A stretch of DNA of 64,000 nt from Morchella semilibera (GCA_009192285.1 WBVU01000005.1:1692731-1756730), one strand, 5' to 3'. Numbered from the stretch's first letter, positions 1 to 12,978 are shown. The notes: a model not told the origin generated them from the letters alone. Translations and numbers: made by a program.

Positions 1-1331
1 AAAGTTAGCACAATGAATCCCAAACAGAAGCTATCATCTCGAGATGGATGAAGATGAACAAAATTCAGGGGAACTTCTACGGACCTTCCATTGTTATTGA
101 TGAAAAAGGTCTATGAGATTAGAAAGTTTAAGGAATTCGTGAATTACGTGGGTTGATAGTTGAAGTTGTAGAACTGAGATGAAGTAGCAGGGGGAACTGG
201 CTTCTCCGGGATGGGGGACGATGGATGGCTTTTGTAGATGGGAGATAGATGGGTGTTCGGGAAGAGAGAAGAGGAAAAGGGGAGAGGAGGAGGAGAGAAA
301 GGGAGGCCCGCACGCATTTGCCCACGCACACACCCACCACCATCCACGATATGCCCTGTCTCCGCCCTTCTTCCGCCCCCAACACGCCAACGCCATACTA
401 TGGAGGCTTGGCAAGCAGTTGTATTAGGGTTTCTTGCTTCACAAGGAAGTCGAGTTTCCTTCTTTGTCATCGATGATGAGGACAAAGCGCTGATGCGGAG
501 ATCTTACTGGGCAATATACCTACATGTACTTATTCGCATGGATTTTAGAGGTCCTATTTTTATTTCATCTACGGAAAACAATCTTGGTGCTGTAAAAACT
601 CTTGATACTGAATATGTTTCGCCTCTAAGTGACACTTCAATGGGTTCACGGAATGTAAGCTTTCACCTCCACCGTACACGCGGTCAGCCTCGGCACCTTG
701 GCATATTTCGTTCCTGGTGTAGTAGTCTGTGTGGTAGGTACACTGATGATGGATCTGTGCTTCTAGAGAGTAAATTGAGTACCTCTAAAGACCTCGTCAG
801 TACCGTGCGCGGCTCGGCCGCGTTTCCCAGAGCGTTTACTATGACTGCTTAGTCGCTGTGAGCAGAGAATGAATCATCTTGCTGGAGCTGACGACAAGAA
901 CGAGCGGGGCTTTCGTGTACTGAATATCTTCCCGGCCACTTTCTTGGTATATAGCTGGTTTGAGGCTGAAAACTTGATGGCGGGGTAAACGCGGGCATGG
1001 TGGGGTTTCGACAACTGTTTCGCCAGTGCAACAAAAGTCAAGCTTCATAAAAAATTGTTTGAGAAGAGCTAAAGCATCACAATACATGTATGTATCTAAA
1101 TATGGCTTTAAAAGCAAAATTTGATAATTTAAAACATGAACTACTCTTTGGCCATCTTTATCGAGGTAGAATCTCGGAGTGTAGTCCCGAAGTGTCTTCT
1201 TGTTTCCAGCTATTTCGGCGTCGCACAAAAATCTTTATTCTATTAAACGCTCAGAAAAAGTAAGGCCTACGACAACAACAACAATCAGCAAAGCTCCCAA
1301 AACACAAACCACCCCTTCTCTATAGACCATC
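1..1331. other. intergenic DNA upstream of FES1
   Basis: No gene is recognised here. The stretch contains C/T-rich tracts around 300-390 and two TACATGTA palindromes at 521-528 and 1083-1090. A long open frame on the plus strand (238-852) has no recognisable domain and odd composition, so I did not call it. Confidence 0.6.
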
Positions 1332-2033
1332 ATGTCGGATATGTCAAAGCTTCTCTCCTGGGGCATCGAGAATTCGGTTCCTGGGGCACCCGAAGATAAA
1401 AGAACCGAGTTGGTATGCTACGACATGAACTCTTTGCTCCTTTTTTTCTTTTGTCCGCGTGTTCTCAGACTAATTGATCTTCATCGTTAGGATCCTGCTC
1501 TTCTGGCCAAGCTTTTTGGCAACGTAAAGGATGACGCTACCGTAATGAAGGAGTCTATGGCGGCGATTCAGGACCCTGAGATACCACTCGTTGATAAAGA
1601 AACCGCCTTCGATAATTTTGAGATGCTTGTCGAGAATCTTGACAACGCAAACAATATCGACAATCTCAAGCTCTGGACCCCGTTGATCTCTCAGCTCTCT
1701 GCACCTGAGTTTCAGCTCCGCTTTATGGCCGCTTGGTGCATTGGGACTGCTACCCAGAATAACATCAAGTCTCAAGAAGCCATGCACAAGTACGGCGGTG
1801 TCCCAAAAATCGTCGAACTTGTCCTGAAGGACCCTGAGGAGAAAGTCAGGACCAAAGCTATCTATGCACTCAGCAGTCAAGTCCGCAATTATGGACCGTC
1901 ATTGAAGCAGGCACTGGACTTGCTTCCGGAAGAGCTTGCGCCAAAGAAGGATCTCGATGCGGAGGATATGGACTCTATCGATGAGTTGATCCGGAAATTG
2001 AGGGAAAGAGTGAAGAAGGCTATTAGCGCGTAG
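1332..2033 (+). CDS. FES1: Hsp70 nucleotide exchange factor Fes1
   Basis: Fes1 is a cytosolic armadillo-type factor that releases ADP from Hsp70 (Ssa-type) chaperones. Model: exon 1 1332-1412, intron 1413-1490, exon 2 1491-2033, giving 207 aa. The N-terminus contains the family signature MSKLLSWGIENS followed by a short linker. The middle matches Fes1/HspBP1 armadillo repeats (LVENLDNANNIDNL, then RFMAAWCIGTATQNN, then VRTKAIYALSSQVRN at about residues 125-150). Length is close to other filamentous fungal Fes1 proteins. The first ATG is used; the donor follows a leucine codon and reading frame is kept across the join. A T-rich tract follows the stop. BUD31 begins 231 bp downstream on the same strand. 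Confidence 0.95.
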
Positions 2034-2264
2034 AGAGATAATCACTATTTGTATCTTTCTGTTTTTTTTTTGGTTTTTTTTTCGATCTCCCCCCTTTTTT
2101 TTCCTTCATGCTTTGTACATGCTCTGTACATAGACGAATTAAGGTGTAGACGCATGTATTTGTCACTGCGTCATGTTGAGGCTCTTCCCGTTGACACCTC
2201 TCAAACCCAACCCATATCGTGACCACCTGAGCTTCATCACCCCCGACACTCAACTCTTGCGAAA

Positions 2265-2960
2265 ATGCCTCCCATTAGAACCAGCAAATCTTCGAAGACC
2301 CCACCGGAGGGCTTTGACGATCTTGAGGACATGCTCCTCGAGTTTGCCAATAAGATGAAGGACGGTAAGCTGATCCCCATCATCTGCCCGTGGTTTTTCA
2401 CCCTTGTTGCTTTTCTTCACCCATCCCCATCTCTACTTCATAGCAACCAAATGAACCCAGACTAATCTAGAAATTGTCACATTGCTATAGCCGGAAACGC
2501 GCCTCATGAAGGGAAGCGAAAGAATGAGGCGACATGGGAGATTTTCAAGATATCCCACCAACGTGAGCTTCACCACTTATCCCAACCATCGCGCGGTGAG
2601 GTGCACGAAGCTAACCCGACCGAAACTTAGGTTCGAGGTATATCTACGATCTATATTATAACAAAGAGGCCATCTCGAAAGAGCTCTACAACTACCTATT
2701 GAAGAACAACTATGCCGATGCCATGCTTATAGCGAAATGGTAAGGCAACTTCTATTCTTCTTGCTGTTATACGAAATCTAACGACGAACAGGAAGAAACA
2801 AGGCTATGAGAAACTATGCTGCCTTCGATGTATTCAGGCGAAAGAAAACAACTTCAACGCTACCTGCATTTGTCGGGTGCCTAAGGCGCGACTCGGAACT
2901 GAACAGCAGACTGTCGAGTGTGTGAGCTGTGGCTGTAGGGGCTGTGCTTCCGGGGACTGA
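2265..2960 (+). CDS. BUD31: spliceosomal G10/BUD31 family protein
   Basis: BUD31 (G10) is a small nuclear zinc-binding component of the activated spliceosome. Model with four exons: 2265-2364, 2491-2562, 2631-2739, 2792-2960, summing to 450 nt (149 aa). Diagnostic segments are complete: [21 protein letters not shown] at the N-terminus (residues about 13-33), [22 protein letters not shown], then a cysteine-rich C-terminus with CCLRCIQ, CICRVPK and CVSCGCRGC ending in GD. Length matches the family (about 144-157 aa). All three introns carry GT/AG ends and two of three show CTAA-type branch sequences. The splice phases agree at every join, so the model is well supported. Confidence 0.96.
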
Positions 2961-4318
2961 ACGCAACTCGAGATTAGACAATACTTCAGAAATACGAATA
3001 GCTATTAAGGATGTATGGCACGGATACATGGAGGTGAGCTTAGGCGTTTATTAGTAGCAGGGAGGTCCCAGAACAAGAATGAGGACACGATTCTTATTTA
3101 TGTATGCCCAATAGCTAGCGCTAGCGAGCGAATATCTCTCGTCAATCTCAATCGGGACATTTTATCTCTTGAGCAGTATCTTATATTCCTTTATCACTGC
3201 AATCGAAGTTTAACAAAAGGCTCGCCTAATCAATATCCACTTACATCCTAAAAGTCGGATCCAGTTTCATACAGATATGGCACTTCGGTTGAATTGTTCA
3301 TACATTTTCGAGGCTGTATTTTAGACCTCCTTGTACCTTCACGTAAATTCATAATCCTCTAAACTATGATATGATCGGTATCGGAAGTTCTCCCAAACCT
3401 CTTCCAATTCAGTAAACGTTCTAGCCTATTAGAGGACCTCAAGATTCATGGAATTTGCTTGACCGTGTTGAAAGGGAGAAAATAACCAACTCTAAATATT
3501 GGGTGACTTTTTGTGTTTCTACGCACTGCCATCCAACTTTCCCAAGACCCAACTAGACCTCCCGTGGCAAGCACATAACGACCAGTCCCCGCCCAACGTA
3601 TCATATACTTACCCGTCCTAACCCCAAACAACGTCTCTGGAACCCCGGAACCTCCAAATAGACGCTCCGGCCTGACGATAGAAAACACGCTAAAGACACC
3701 ATTACGAGGGACCAAACCTTCATTCGGTTCCAAGAAGTCCTGCTGGTGGAGGCCCAAACCTTTCCGAAACATAGCAATGCTGGAAGCGAATTGAGCGAGC
3801 AGCGTGGAACAAATGTCCGTCGGGCCTGGGCGGTAAAGAGCCTCCACACAAGACCCCAGCCGTGGTTTAAAATCTCTCAATCAAAAAGCCACCGCCAGGG
3901 TCCCAATGTAGTTCGCTCCCCTTGCTTTATGGCCATCAGTTATCCGTCGTGTTTTAACTACATGTGGTCTTCTAAGTACCATAACTACATGTAGAAGGTT
4001 ACACACAGTTAATGGATTCATACAATTAATTAATTTAATACCAAATGAATCAATCAATCAATCGATAAAAATGTGAAGCCGAGTGAGATTTCATGAATCT
4101 GACTGATAACTAGCAAGTCCTACACATCTTTGCTTCAAGCTGTAATGTACGCAAGGGAACTGTGCCAATACTGTTCCTTAAATCGGTGACATTTGACCGC
4201 ACCTACCCAGTACTGTCATGAACTTGAAGAAGCGATATATTCAGAGGTGATGCCTGCCTCGCGCGATATGTACCCAGGATAGTGTGCCCATCTGAGTTAT
4301 TTTAGGGTGATCGGTTTC

Positions 4319-4467
4319 TAGTACTCGTTTACCACGAAAAGAACCAGAAAATGCAAGTGACTGAAACAGGGATGATTTGTAGGAGAGATCATCGTCAGTC
4401 CATACAAACTATCCTTGCCCTGAGCAACTGCATTCTCTGGTTCTTTTCGTGGTAAACGAGTATACTA
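4319..4467. repeat. fold-back (MITE-like) inverted-repeat element
   Basis: The outer 26 bp at 4323-4348 is a perfect reverse complement of 4436-4461. Weaker complementarity continues inward on both sides, so the whole 149 bp could form one imperfect hairpin. It begins and ends with TA. There is no coding capacity. The structure fits a non-autonomous fold-back DNA transposon; a solo regulatory hairpin is the alternative. Confidence 0.55.
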
Positions 4468-4977
4468 TTATAGTTCACACCACTGCCAGAAATATACTGA
4501 GTGGGCCTATGAGCGAGACTGTGCTACATGTAGGTATTCGTAAATCTGAAGAACATCCTTGCCTTTCCCGGGCCGGAGTAAACCCAATGAAGCAACCAGT
4601 GTAAAAGACCAGCTATGGCGACCCCCTTGTCTCTCCATACAATTCAGTCTTGAGCTACTAGGAACAATACATGTATGGCTCTGGAAGTCCTGGGTCTGTG
4701 TGTAGTCCTCTGGGAGGGGATAGGAGGACAGTGTCTTAGTTCGAGGGCTCTGTCCCGTAGAACCATCTCCAAAGGCTGTGAGAATCGCCAAGCCTTCTTC
4801 ACAACCCATCACTCGCAGAATTCACACATCTAGCTACTCTAATTCTACGTTACTTATTTATTTATTTATACCTCATACATGCATGAAACCCGCGGGTTAT
4901 GGTCTAATGCTGCGTTGTCTCCGAGCACAGTCAACCAAAGTGCTTAGGACCATTTGTCCGGTACACATGTATTGTAA

Positions 4978-5167
4978 CGAGCACTGTGGTTGGGACAGGA
5001 TTTCATTCCGACACTCTTTTTTCTGAGAACAGGGTGCTCCTAATGCTAACAAAAGGGCTACAGGACACGAGAAATATGGGACAGACCCCCACTAATACTG
5101 ACTAAAGCCCCGAAAGTCCAAGTCAATTTGATGTCGCTGACAACTGATGTCCCAACCACAGTGCTCG
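4978..5167. repeat. 20-bp inverted repeat, 150-bp spacer
   Basis: The 20 bases at 4978-4997 (core CACTGTGGTTGGGACA) reappear as an exact reverse complement at 5148-5167. The outer ends would be the termini of a 190-bp element. There is no ORF between the arms. Possibly a degenerate terminal-inverted-repeat element. Confidence 0.5.
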
Positions 5168-5205
5168 CGACAGTATATAACTATGTATCTTATATACTGG
5201 TTTAA

Positions 5206-5339
5206 TTTCCCCTGCTCAGCGAGATCCCTATTGACTAAAAACCACGGCCCTCCGCCGCATAAAATCTGGCCGCCGAGCCTGCAGCCAAGAACTATTTGTA
5301 TGTGAATCTCGTTGATAGGGATCTCGCTGAGCAGGGAAA
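5206..5339. repeat. inverted repeat of about 24 bp
   Basis: Arm 5206-5231 pairs with arm 5315-5339, with a 21-bp perfect core (CTGCTCAGCGAGATCCCTAT) and one extra C in the left arm. The loop is about 83 nt. It lies only 40 bp beyond the previous inverted repeat, so the two may belong to one nested or composite element. Confidence 0.5.
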
Positions 5340-6247
5340 CGGAGTACATACATGTATATATATACATGTATATATATATAAGACACCCTATTGTACTATA
5401 ATCAGTCATATAAATCAAGTCTTGTCCTACTCAATCAATTTTGAAAGCTTGCACTGTCGCTGTCGCTGTTGTTGCTTTGTTTTTAAGCCCTGAGTGAAAT
5501 GAGGTGAAGAGATATGGGGCAAGAACTTACATATCACTCTCTGATTGGTCGCTCTAAGAACCAACCCTAACCCAAACATATGTATCTTCAAACGAGCCAA
5601 TCAATCATAAAGTCTAAGGCATGGACCGGAGTCTCCAAGTGTTATGTTCTGTTTTGGAGTACTCTTTCGAACATTAGGGGTAAAGGTAAAACCCTACATT
5701 GAATGCAGGCTTAGCGGGTTCTTTTAGTCACTCGAATCTTTGCCCTAAGTCTTCACTATTTGTATTTATTTAAATACATGTGTGAACTTAAGGTCTTGTA
5801 AAACTGCATGTAGTTCATCAAGTACCCTCAAGCTCCAACAAGGTTTCAACTTGTAGCGGCGCCGTCAGGTTTTACTAGGGTAAAGTTGAAAATTGAGGCC
5901 CAAAAGTTGTGAGAGTACAGATACTTTAGAATTTATGGCCATATTTTTTTTTTTTTAAAAAAAAAAAAAGCTTAGCCTTGGGGTGGAAAGTACATGTATT
6001 CACGCAAAGATTATATAAGTTTGTCATTTATCTTTAAGCGTACCTAGAATTTCCGGAGCTTGATTGTGTTTATACTCAGAGAAGTTATAAGAGCAAATAG
6101 TAGCATAGTTAGGTATGGTAGTAACATAGCGGTAATTACTTAACCACCGCACCAAATATTTTATGGCAAAGGCTCACACCCAATGAACAGGTAAATTTTA
6201 GAATCGCATAGATTTCTTTTTCCCTCCTAGGGGAAAGGCCAATTAAT

Positions 6248-8544
6248 CTATCTCCATTCTCCAAGCATTTCCATCCTTTCCCCATCTTCATATATATATT
6301 CCTCATCCTCATCGTCATCACCCTCCTCTTCCTGCTTATAATCATCCTCCTCACCCTCCTCCTCCTCACCCTCCTCCTCCCCCTCCCCCTCCTCCCCCTC
6401 CTCCTCTCCCTCCTCCTCCTCCTCCCCCTCCTCCCCCTCCTCCTCCCCCTCCTCTCCCTCACTTGTCATCTCTTGCCCCACCTCGTCTTTATTTCCCCGC
6501 CTTGCCTGCTCCATCGCAACTTCTTCGACACTTCTCTCCTCGTGCAGCCTACAGTCGATTGTTTTTTGACCAAATTTAATATCTAATCCCTCCTCTACCC
6601 TCTCCAAGAGGTCTTCCATCCCCTCGAATGTATTCTCATAAGGCAAAGCACCCAGAATCTCACCGTTAAGAGCCAATTTTCTGGAATCCATTAAAAGCTC
6701 TCTTTTTTTCATCACGTCTTTGATAGATTCCGGAACTGGCCGTGATTTCTTAGTAGTACTCACCTTCTTACCACCGGGGGTGTCGAGTACTCCTTTTTTA
6801 CTCAGAGTTTCAAACCTCTTAAAAACGCTTAAAGATTTCTTGATGAATATGGCTGATTGATCATTAATTTCCTTATCCAGCGACTCAAAACGCTGGAGTA
6901 AATCTTGGTGAATCAAGTGACGTTCCATTTTTGCTGCAATTCTCTTCTTTCTCCCAATGTTTAAAACACACTGTTTCTTTAGTGTGCCCTGGAGCTCTTT
7001 TAGGCGGACTGAAATTTCATCACTAGGCCCCTCGTCCCAGAGATATGTTGTGTTCTTGTCAAAAAAGCCAATGTAACGCAACTCCTGGGCGAGCCTTTCA
7101 TCGGTTGGTCCATCCTCAGTAATATGAAAACCCAGTTCCCTTAGGCCCGGTAGGGTCGTGGTGTATGTTTTTGACTTCGATAGAGGGTTTAAGTGATTCT
7201 TCAGGGTTATATAATTCTCATCAACACCCCTTAATCCTGAACCACTGGGATCTTCTGGATCTCCCGGATCTTCTGGGAGAATAAGCGCAAACAGACGTGC
7301 AGTCAAGGGCCTGGAGATATTCCCCGCAAGTGGTTGGTCTTTGATAGTGACCGAAACGCCTCGGGACGAGTTAGAACGCCGCCTACTGTCCTTCGGAGCC
7401 CCTAATCGGTCCTCATCTGCCCAAGTCTTGGAATAATGTTGGCCCAGGTCTGGAACTACAAATGGTGTTTTCATGTCGCCCTCGTCTTTCAAAAACGTTC
7501 CATCTATGTGTGTCAATTTCCTGAAATATGGCTCCACCCATTTATCAAACTCCATTTGAGTGCAACTTGTCGTAAGCTCCTCCTTTTGGTATAAGATCTC
7601 CCCGTCTTTCCACAATTCAGGCATGAGTCCCGGAGGGCACTCGCCCGAGCCTGGAAGACCAAAATCAAGAAATTCTGGGGTAGGCACATTCACTCCTGGG
7701 GGCTGGGAGCCTCTAAATTCAGGGATCTCCATGCATGCCCAATTACCTCCCAAGCTGAGTTCTGGCAATGCGCATTCATGTGGAAAATTTGGATAAACCC
7801 CAGACCCACATCTGCTGCTAAGGAAATTTGCGGCCTCTCTATTTGGGGCTTGGGCCCCAACCTCAATGGGTTTGTATCCTCTGGTCGTATCTTCTTCGCC
7901 CTCGATTTGTTTGGCTTTGGACTTGGTTCCTGCAACTGCACCATAATTAGCAATTCGACAGGCTTCAATTAGCTTCCAATCATCATGAACCGCTGCTAAC
8001 CAATCAATGGCCATCCTTTTTGATGTGATATAACCCAACCATCCATCCATTCACTTGTTTAATCCCTACCTTTGTTTCTGTTCGGGTTCTGCTGCTTCTT
8101 CAGCACACCGCGTTCTCCATCCTTTCCTTTATCCTTTCCTTTATCCTTCCTTCCTCTCTCCTTTAACTTCCTCTCTTCTTGCTCCATTATTTCTTCGTCC
8201 AAAGAAAGAAAGCTGCAGCGCCTACGCTTCCGATTTCCATCTCGCTGGACTCCAGACGAACTCTGCTCATGATCAATTGGGCTTTGGCTTGAAGCCATTA
8301 ATTCTGTTGACGGTACTTCTCCGGTAAAGTTATTCTCTTCCTCTAAGATCTGTGGATCAATGGGTAACTGGAATGTTGTTTCGGGTGCAGAGGGGCAGGG
8401 GGATAAACGGCTTGGTGTTGATAGTGGTGATGACCCGTAACTACCACCACTACCACCACCGAGGGAACTAAATGGGTTGTAGTACTCAACCCCCACGGAT
8501 TCATCCATATTCACGTGTCCGCTACTATAGATTATATTACTCAT
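6248..8544 (-). CDS. NGG1: SAGA/ADA histone acetyltransferase adaptor Ada3 (Ngg1)
   Basis: Ada3 links Gcn5 and Ada2 inside the nuclear SAGA/ADA acetyltransferase complexes. Model: exon 1 8544-8070, intron 8069-7936, exon 2 7935-6248, total 720 aa, near the size of yeast Ngg1 (702 aa). The middle contains the Ada3 core WVEPYFRKLT...VPDLGQHYSKTWADED (about residues 320-370). The C-terminal domain has LAQELRYIGFF, then DEISVRLKELQGTLKKQ with a long helical run typical of the family. Upstream ATG at 8544 is the first in frame; the intron has a CTAAT branch and matching phase 1, and a second acceptor 6 nt further on (exon start 7929) would also stay in frame. The last ~75 residues are almost pure Glu/Gly/Asp, encoded by a (GAG/GGA)n tract at 6287-6470. 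Confidence 0.88.
6287..6470 (-). repeat. coding Glu/Gly microsatellite in ADA3
   Basis: On the plus strand this is a CTC/CCT-rich trinucleotide tract; on the minus strand it encodes alternating EEGEEE-type runs. It forms an acidic tail after the conserved Ada3 C-terminal domain. Such tracts change length easily by slippage. Confidence 0.85.
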
Positions 8545-11430
8545 CAAGGGCTTCTCTTCTGGGAGCTTGGGGTTTTTAGGGAAGATATTTGAAAACAAGT
8601 GAAAAACGAACGAGATCTGGTGAGGCTAGCCAGAACTGGAAGCCTAGAAAACAAAATCCGATAGTAAGGTATGCTTCAGGTATCTAGGGCATGGAGACTC
8701 CCCAGTAAGTTACATATCCATGAGGAACTTTATGAATCTGCTGTTAAATCATACCGAAACCTCCCTTGCCAGGCCAGATAATCCAATACTTAGATACTAC
8801 ATATTCACTTTCAGTTATGGCCACGTGATATCAAGAGAATCACGTGAGAGTGGTAACAATTGAGTGTAAGTAGATATGGGCCTAATATAATATAATCGAC
8901 CAACTTATTGTGCAATTGTTTAGGAGATGATTCCCAGTTGGGTACTAGCGCCGCGATACGGCGCAAATCTACATTCAGTTCATCGTTACTGTTCTGCTCT
9001 GCAGTATTAATTTGTTCCCTGTATACCCTGCAGATCTAGCTAACTCATGACGTCGAGCGCGCAACAACTACAACAAGATGTTGGTATCATATGTAGTCTT
9101 GTTATCCAATTCAAAGACTGGGAAGTACGGAGCCTAGACACCGGCGCGAATTTTCTAATTTTAAAGGTTTATGGTACGTACTTAAAACTATATCATTGGA
9201 TTATAGCTTACTGGTACGTTGGTCGTTATCAGACTTGGGGTGGAAGTTTTTTAGTCAAGGTCACGGCAAAGGTCAGATAAGTCCATGGATCAAGGCCATA
9301 TTAAATCAACCCATTAAATACGCATAGCTAATAACCTGTGTTCAGCAAACACCTATAGTACTATATATATTGATGTTAACCACCGAAATTGTCCTCAGGC
9401 TCAAACTGGGTCGATATCTTCAATTGATACCCGTATATAGGCCCATTACCAGCCTGCCTCTTTTTTTATTATGCCTCAGTGTTTTAAATCCACCGTACTT
9501 GCAGGATACATTGCTTCAGTTCGATCCGATGTTCTAGACCCCCCCCCCCCCCCGCAATGCTTCGCGATCTCACGAGTACCACGGTATATCTGAGCAATTT
9601 TCAGACAGTAACAGACCGTGACAGCACGGGTAAATACTCCAAGAACCACCACCCCGAATGATCTCACCGATCTCCAGATAGTGTTTTTATGCGGCTTTTG
9701 ATAGTCCATAGACGCGTGCTCGTTCCAGCTACTCTGGGTTTGTTTACATGTACCCCTCCATGCATAACAGTTTACTTCGACCTCTATATTGGTCCCTTTC
9801 TGTTTGTGGCTTGGGGAAAAAAGAACACTTCCAGCCTAACTCCGACTTCCATCGTCTCAAACTCGCATGTGCATGAACCGTACTCTATTCCTGTTGCTGA
9901 TCAATGGGTAGCTGGTTCGGTTGCAAATACGTCGCTCGCAGTACTCTAGATGTCTTTTTGTCTGGGATGTGGATGTCCGAATTAACTATCAGCTCTCCTA
10001 TCATTGGTACTAACCGGGTAACTAGCCGATAACAGTGAAGTCTCCAGCCCAACGTCCAGTAAGAGCGCGGTGGACGAGGTGAGAGGGAAGGTTACAGTGG
10101 TTACACTGCCTTACAGAGTCCTGCGCGCGAGATCTCACCACTATCAATACACCCATCATCACCTCCATTCCGCTTGTGATATGCCGATAGGTAGCCCTAC
10201 TACGTCAAGGCGGCGCTCATTTTTTTTCTCACTCGTCCTTCCCTGTCAACAGCTTTAATCGCGTGACGACGCGAGCGCGACTGTGATACGCGGTGGGAGG
10301 TCACCCGATAAGGAGGGGAGCTGTTGCCTGGGTGCTGAAATTCGAAATTCTAGGTTCCTATTGGAAAAAAAATAAAAAAATAAAAAATAAAAATATTTAA
10401 ATACGAAATACACATGGGATTTAAAACTCGCAATAATCGCGATATCTTACGAGATCTTCACTGCAGGAAACCGGCGGCCTTACAGGGCAGGCTTTTTGAG
10501 TACTTCTTGGTAGAGTACAGTAGGTAAAGTATTGATTCAAAAGTAAGATAAAAAAAAAAAAACAGAATTCCCCCGCCGAACCCAATTCCCAACCAATAAA
10601 ACACCATAACTCGCGATAATAACAATGATGGTACCAATGTGTGCTCTGGATATCATCAAACCACAAGCTGCTAAAGAAAAAAAAGTAAACAGGAAACATG
10701 CAGAATGACCCATCACCCACACGCGCAAAAAAAAAAAAAAAAAAAAATACACACTCCCCTCAATAAGCTCTGATCTTTGTAAACAAACAGCATTACCCGC
10801 CGGTATTCAACAATGCCCCCGAACGAATTCCAAATCCCTAGGTGCTGGTATTATTACCAAATGAGAAGAAAACAAGAGGGTATTATAGCCTAATGAGTAT
10901 GGAAGCAACAAAAAAAAAAGTTTTGTTGTGGCAAACAGTTGTAAAAATAAAAAACCGCACTCAAACGCGTCGAGACTCCAATGCGAAAAATGATATATCT
11001 GCAGTCGCTCAAATAGACGAAAACAAAACAAAAAACAAACAGAGCCCAAAACATGAACATGAAAAAAAAGAAAAAAAAAAAGATAAAAAAAAAAGATAAA
11101 AAAAAAAGAACACCCCCACCAGACCCGGAGAACCCCGCACTGTAGAAAAAAAATGGCCAATAAAAAAAACCAATCCAAGAGAATAACAAACAACCAAAAA
11201 AGGATAACAGGGTCCACCCAGATGTATGGCCCCCGTCCCAACCTTCCAGCTCCATCATGAACGTCGTGACTTCTTAAAATAAAAAGAAGCTTTGAAAGAA
11301 ATAAACATAGGCGCTCCCTGTCACTTTTGTCCAGATTCCCAAAAGATAGATAAAAAAAAATAACGGAATTCGTAATTCGTAATGATCGTTGTCGCGTTTC
11401 ATAGGGAGTGAGAAATAAATAATCTCCCAA
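8545..11430. other. intergenic DNA between ADA3 and the forkhead gene
   Basis: No gene recognised. The ADA3-proximal part is its promoter side and carries paired CACGTG sites (see separate entry). A C15 run lies at about 9539-9553. From 10360 to 11380 the plus strand is strongly A-rich with many A7-A16 runs, lying just downstream of the forkhead stop codon; part of this is probably its 3' UTR. Confidence 0.6.
8822..8846. promoter_or_regulatory. paired CACGTG (E-box) sites upstream of ADA3
   Basis: CACGTG occurs at 8822-8827 and again at 8841-8846. Both are extended by TGA on one side (CACGTGA), and they lie about 280-300 bp upstream of the ADA3 ATG. CACGTG is the core site of fungal bHLH factors such as Cbf1 and Pho4. 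Binding here is an inference. Confidence 0.4.
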
Positions 11431-12946
11431 TTAAAAATCTGTAGTCTGGCTTCGGTCCAACCCGGGCCTGCTTGGGGACCCGAAGCCGTCGTTCTTGAAC
11501 TGTTCAAAACCGCTCCTCATGACGCCATATACATCGATACCAAAAATATCCAGCGGTTCAAGGAAGCCTTCGCCGAGAAGCTCCGCCGGCCTTAATTCGC
11601 CCCCGAAGCATTCCCTGGCCTCTCGCCGCTTTGCTGCACGTTTGTCGGGTGATCCGTAGCAAGCTCTGGAAATTATTTCTGTGATTTCAGCATTTTCGTC
11701 ATGGTGCATATTGTAATTGTAGTCGCCAAGGCTCTGGTACGCGTTGCTCCAGTGATTATCTTCCAAACAAGTGATGTCACGGGCAGGTGATGTAAGCATC
11801 CTCTTCACGCGCTCACGATGTAGTCGCAGGTTTGTGATCGGGCTCACAGACATTGGGGGCTTTTGTGCACGAAGCACAGTAGCAGGGGTGAGAGGAGGGA
11901 GCATTGGATTGTGGTCGCAGCCTCGTAGTGGGGATGAATTGAGAAAATTGTGATAGCTACTCTTTGCCGATCTACGGATAGGGCTTTCGTGAGACGAGTG
12001 TCGAATACGGGCGATATCTTCCTCGGCTCTTCCGCGCTTGATTCTGGGCCTGTCCTCGTCGCTGTTTGGTCGCACAGCTGATGACTCCAATGAAGAAAGG
12101 TAGCCGCTATCGTTCATCGCACACATCTTCCTTTTCCTTGTCTGGAAGACTGGTGGAGGAGTCGCGTCGCGGGGAAGATGTAGCTGGCTTCTGGTCATCG
12201 GAGGCGACGAACACATTAGAGCTGGGGGTGACGAGTTTGCAGCGATAGTTCCTTGTGGTGATGATGGTCGGAAAATATCGTCGTCGTCGTCAAGCATGAC
12301 TCGAGGCTCAGGGCTGGCGCTTCTAGTAGCATCGGATGATACGGCAAGTAGCTCTGAGTCTTTCCCTATGTTCTCCTCAATTGTATCTGTGCTGTCGATC
12401 TGTTCAGAGCGGTCGATATGAATATCAATATCCTCAGCTTCCGCCGCGCTTTCTATTTCCTCCATCATTGTTGCCTTTGACGTTGAGAGTTTCTTCGAGT
12501 GAGATCCGGAGGCCGACTTGCGCGAACTCTTATTCTTCATGAATTGGTGTTCAAACCCTTTACCAACAATCCAGTAGTTTCCCTTACCCGGGTCGTCCTT
12601 GGGCCTCTCCTGTTTCACGAACGCCTTATTGAGTGATAGGTTGTGTCTGATACTATTCTGCCATCCATTGTTGGAAGTCCTGTAGTAGAGGAAGGTATCT
12701 GCAATCCACTTGTATATCTGAGCAAGTGTTAGACGACGAGAGGGGGCCCGAAGAATAGCCATGCCGATAAGAGTAGCATAACTGTAGGGAGGTTTTTTGC
12801 CATCATCGACTATCTCCGGCGGTTCCCATGAGAGCGACTCCTTCTCGGGTGAGGCGTTATTGACAGGGGTCCTCTCTTTAAGCGGCTTCTTTTCCTTAAT
12901 TGGGGCAGCTTCCATCAAGACTCTCCTGGGAGCACCTGATCTCTGG

Positions 12947-12978
<32 letters not shown>

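Larger units (their letters stand above)
2961..6247. other. gene-free, repeat-bearing AT-rich interval
   Basis: Between BUD31 and ADA3 (tail-to-tail) I find no convincing gene. An open frame on the minus strand (3446-3880) lacks an ATG near its start and a recognisable domain. The interval holds a fold-back element at 4319-4467, two further inverted repeats at 4978-5167 and 5206-5339, alternating TA/CATGTA sequence at 5345-5382, several TACATGTA palindromes, and a T/A homopolymer hairpin at about 5945-5970. Confidence 0.6.

Noticed and set aside
238-852. 204-codon open frame upstream of FES1 (+)
   Set aside because: Starts in a C/G/A-rich low-complexity stretch, has no recognisable motif or intron context, and its composition does not look coding.
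3446-3880. 144-codon open frame (-)
   Set aside because: No ATG at its beginning, no recognised domain and no neighbouring exon that extends it. It could be a relic, but I cannot support it as a gene.
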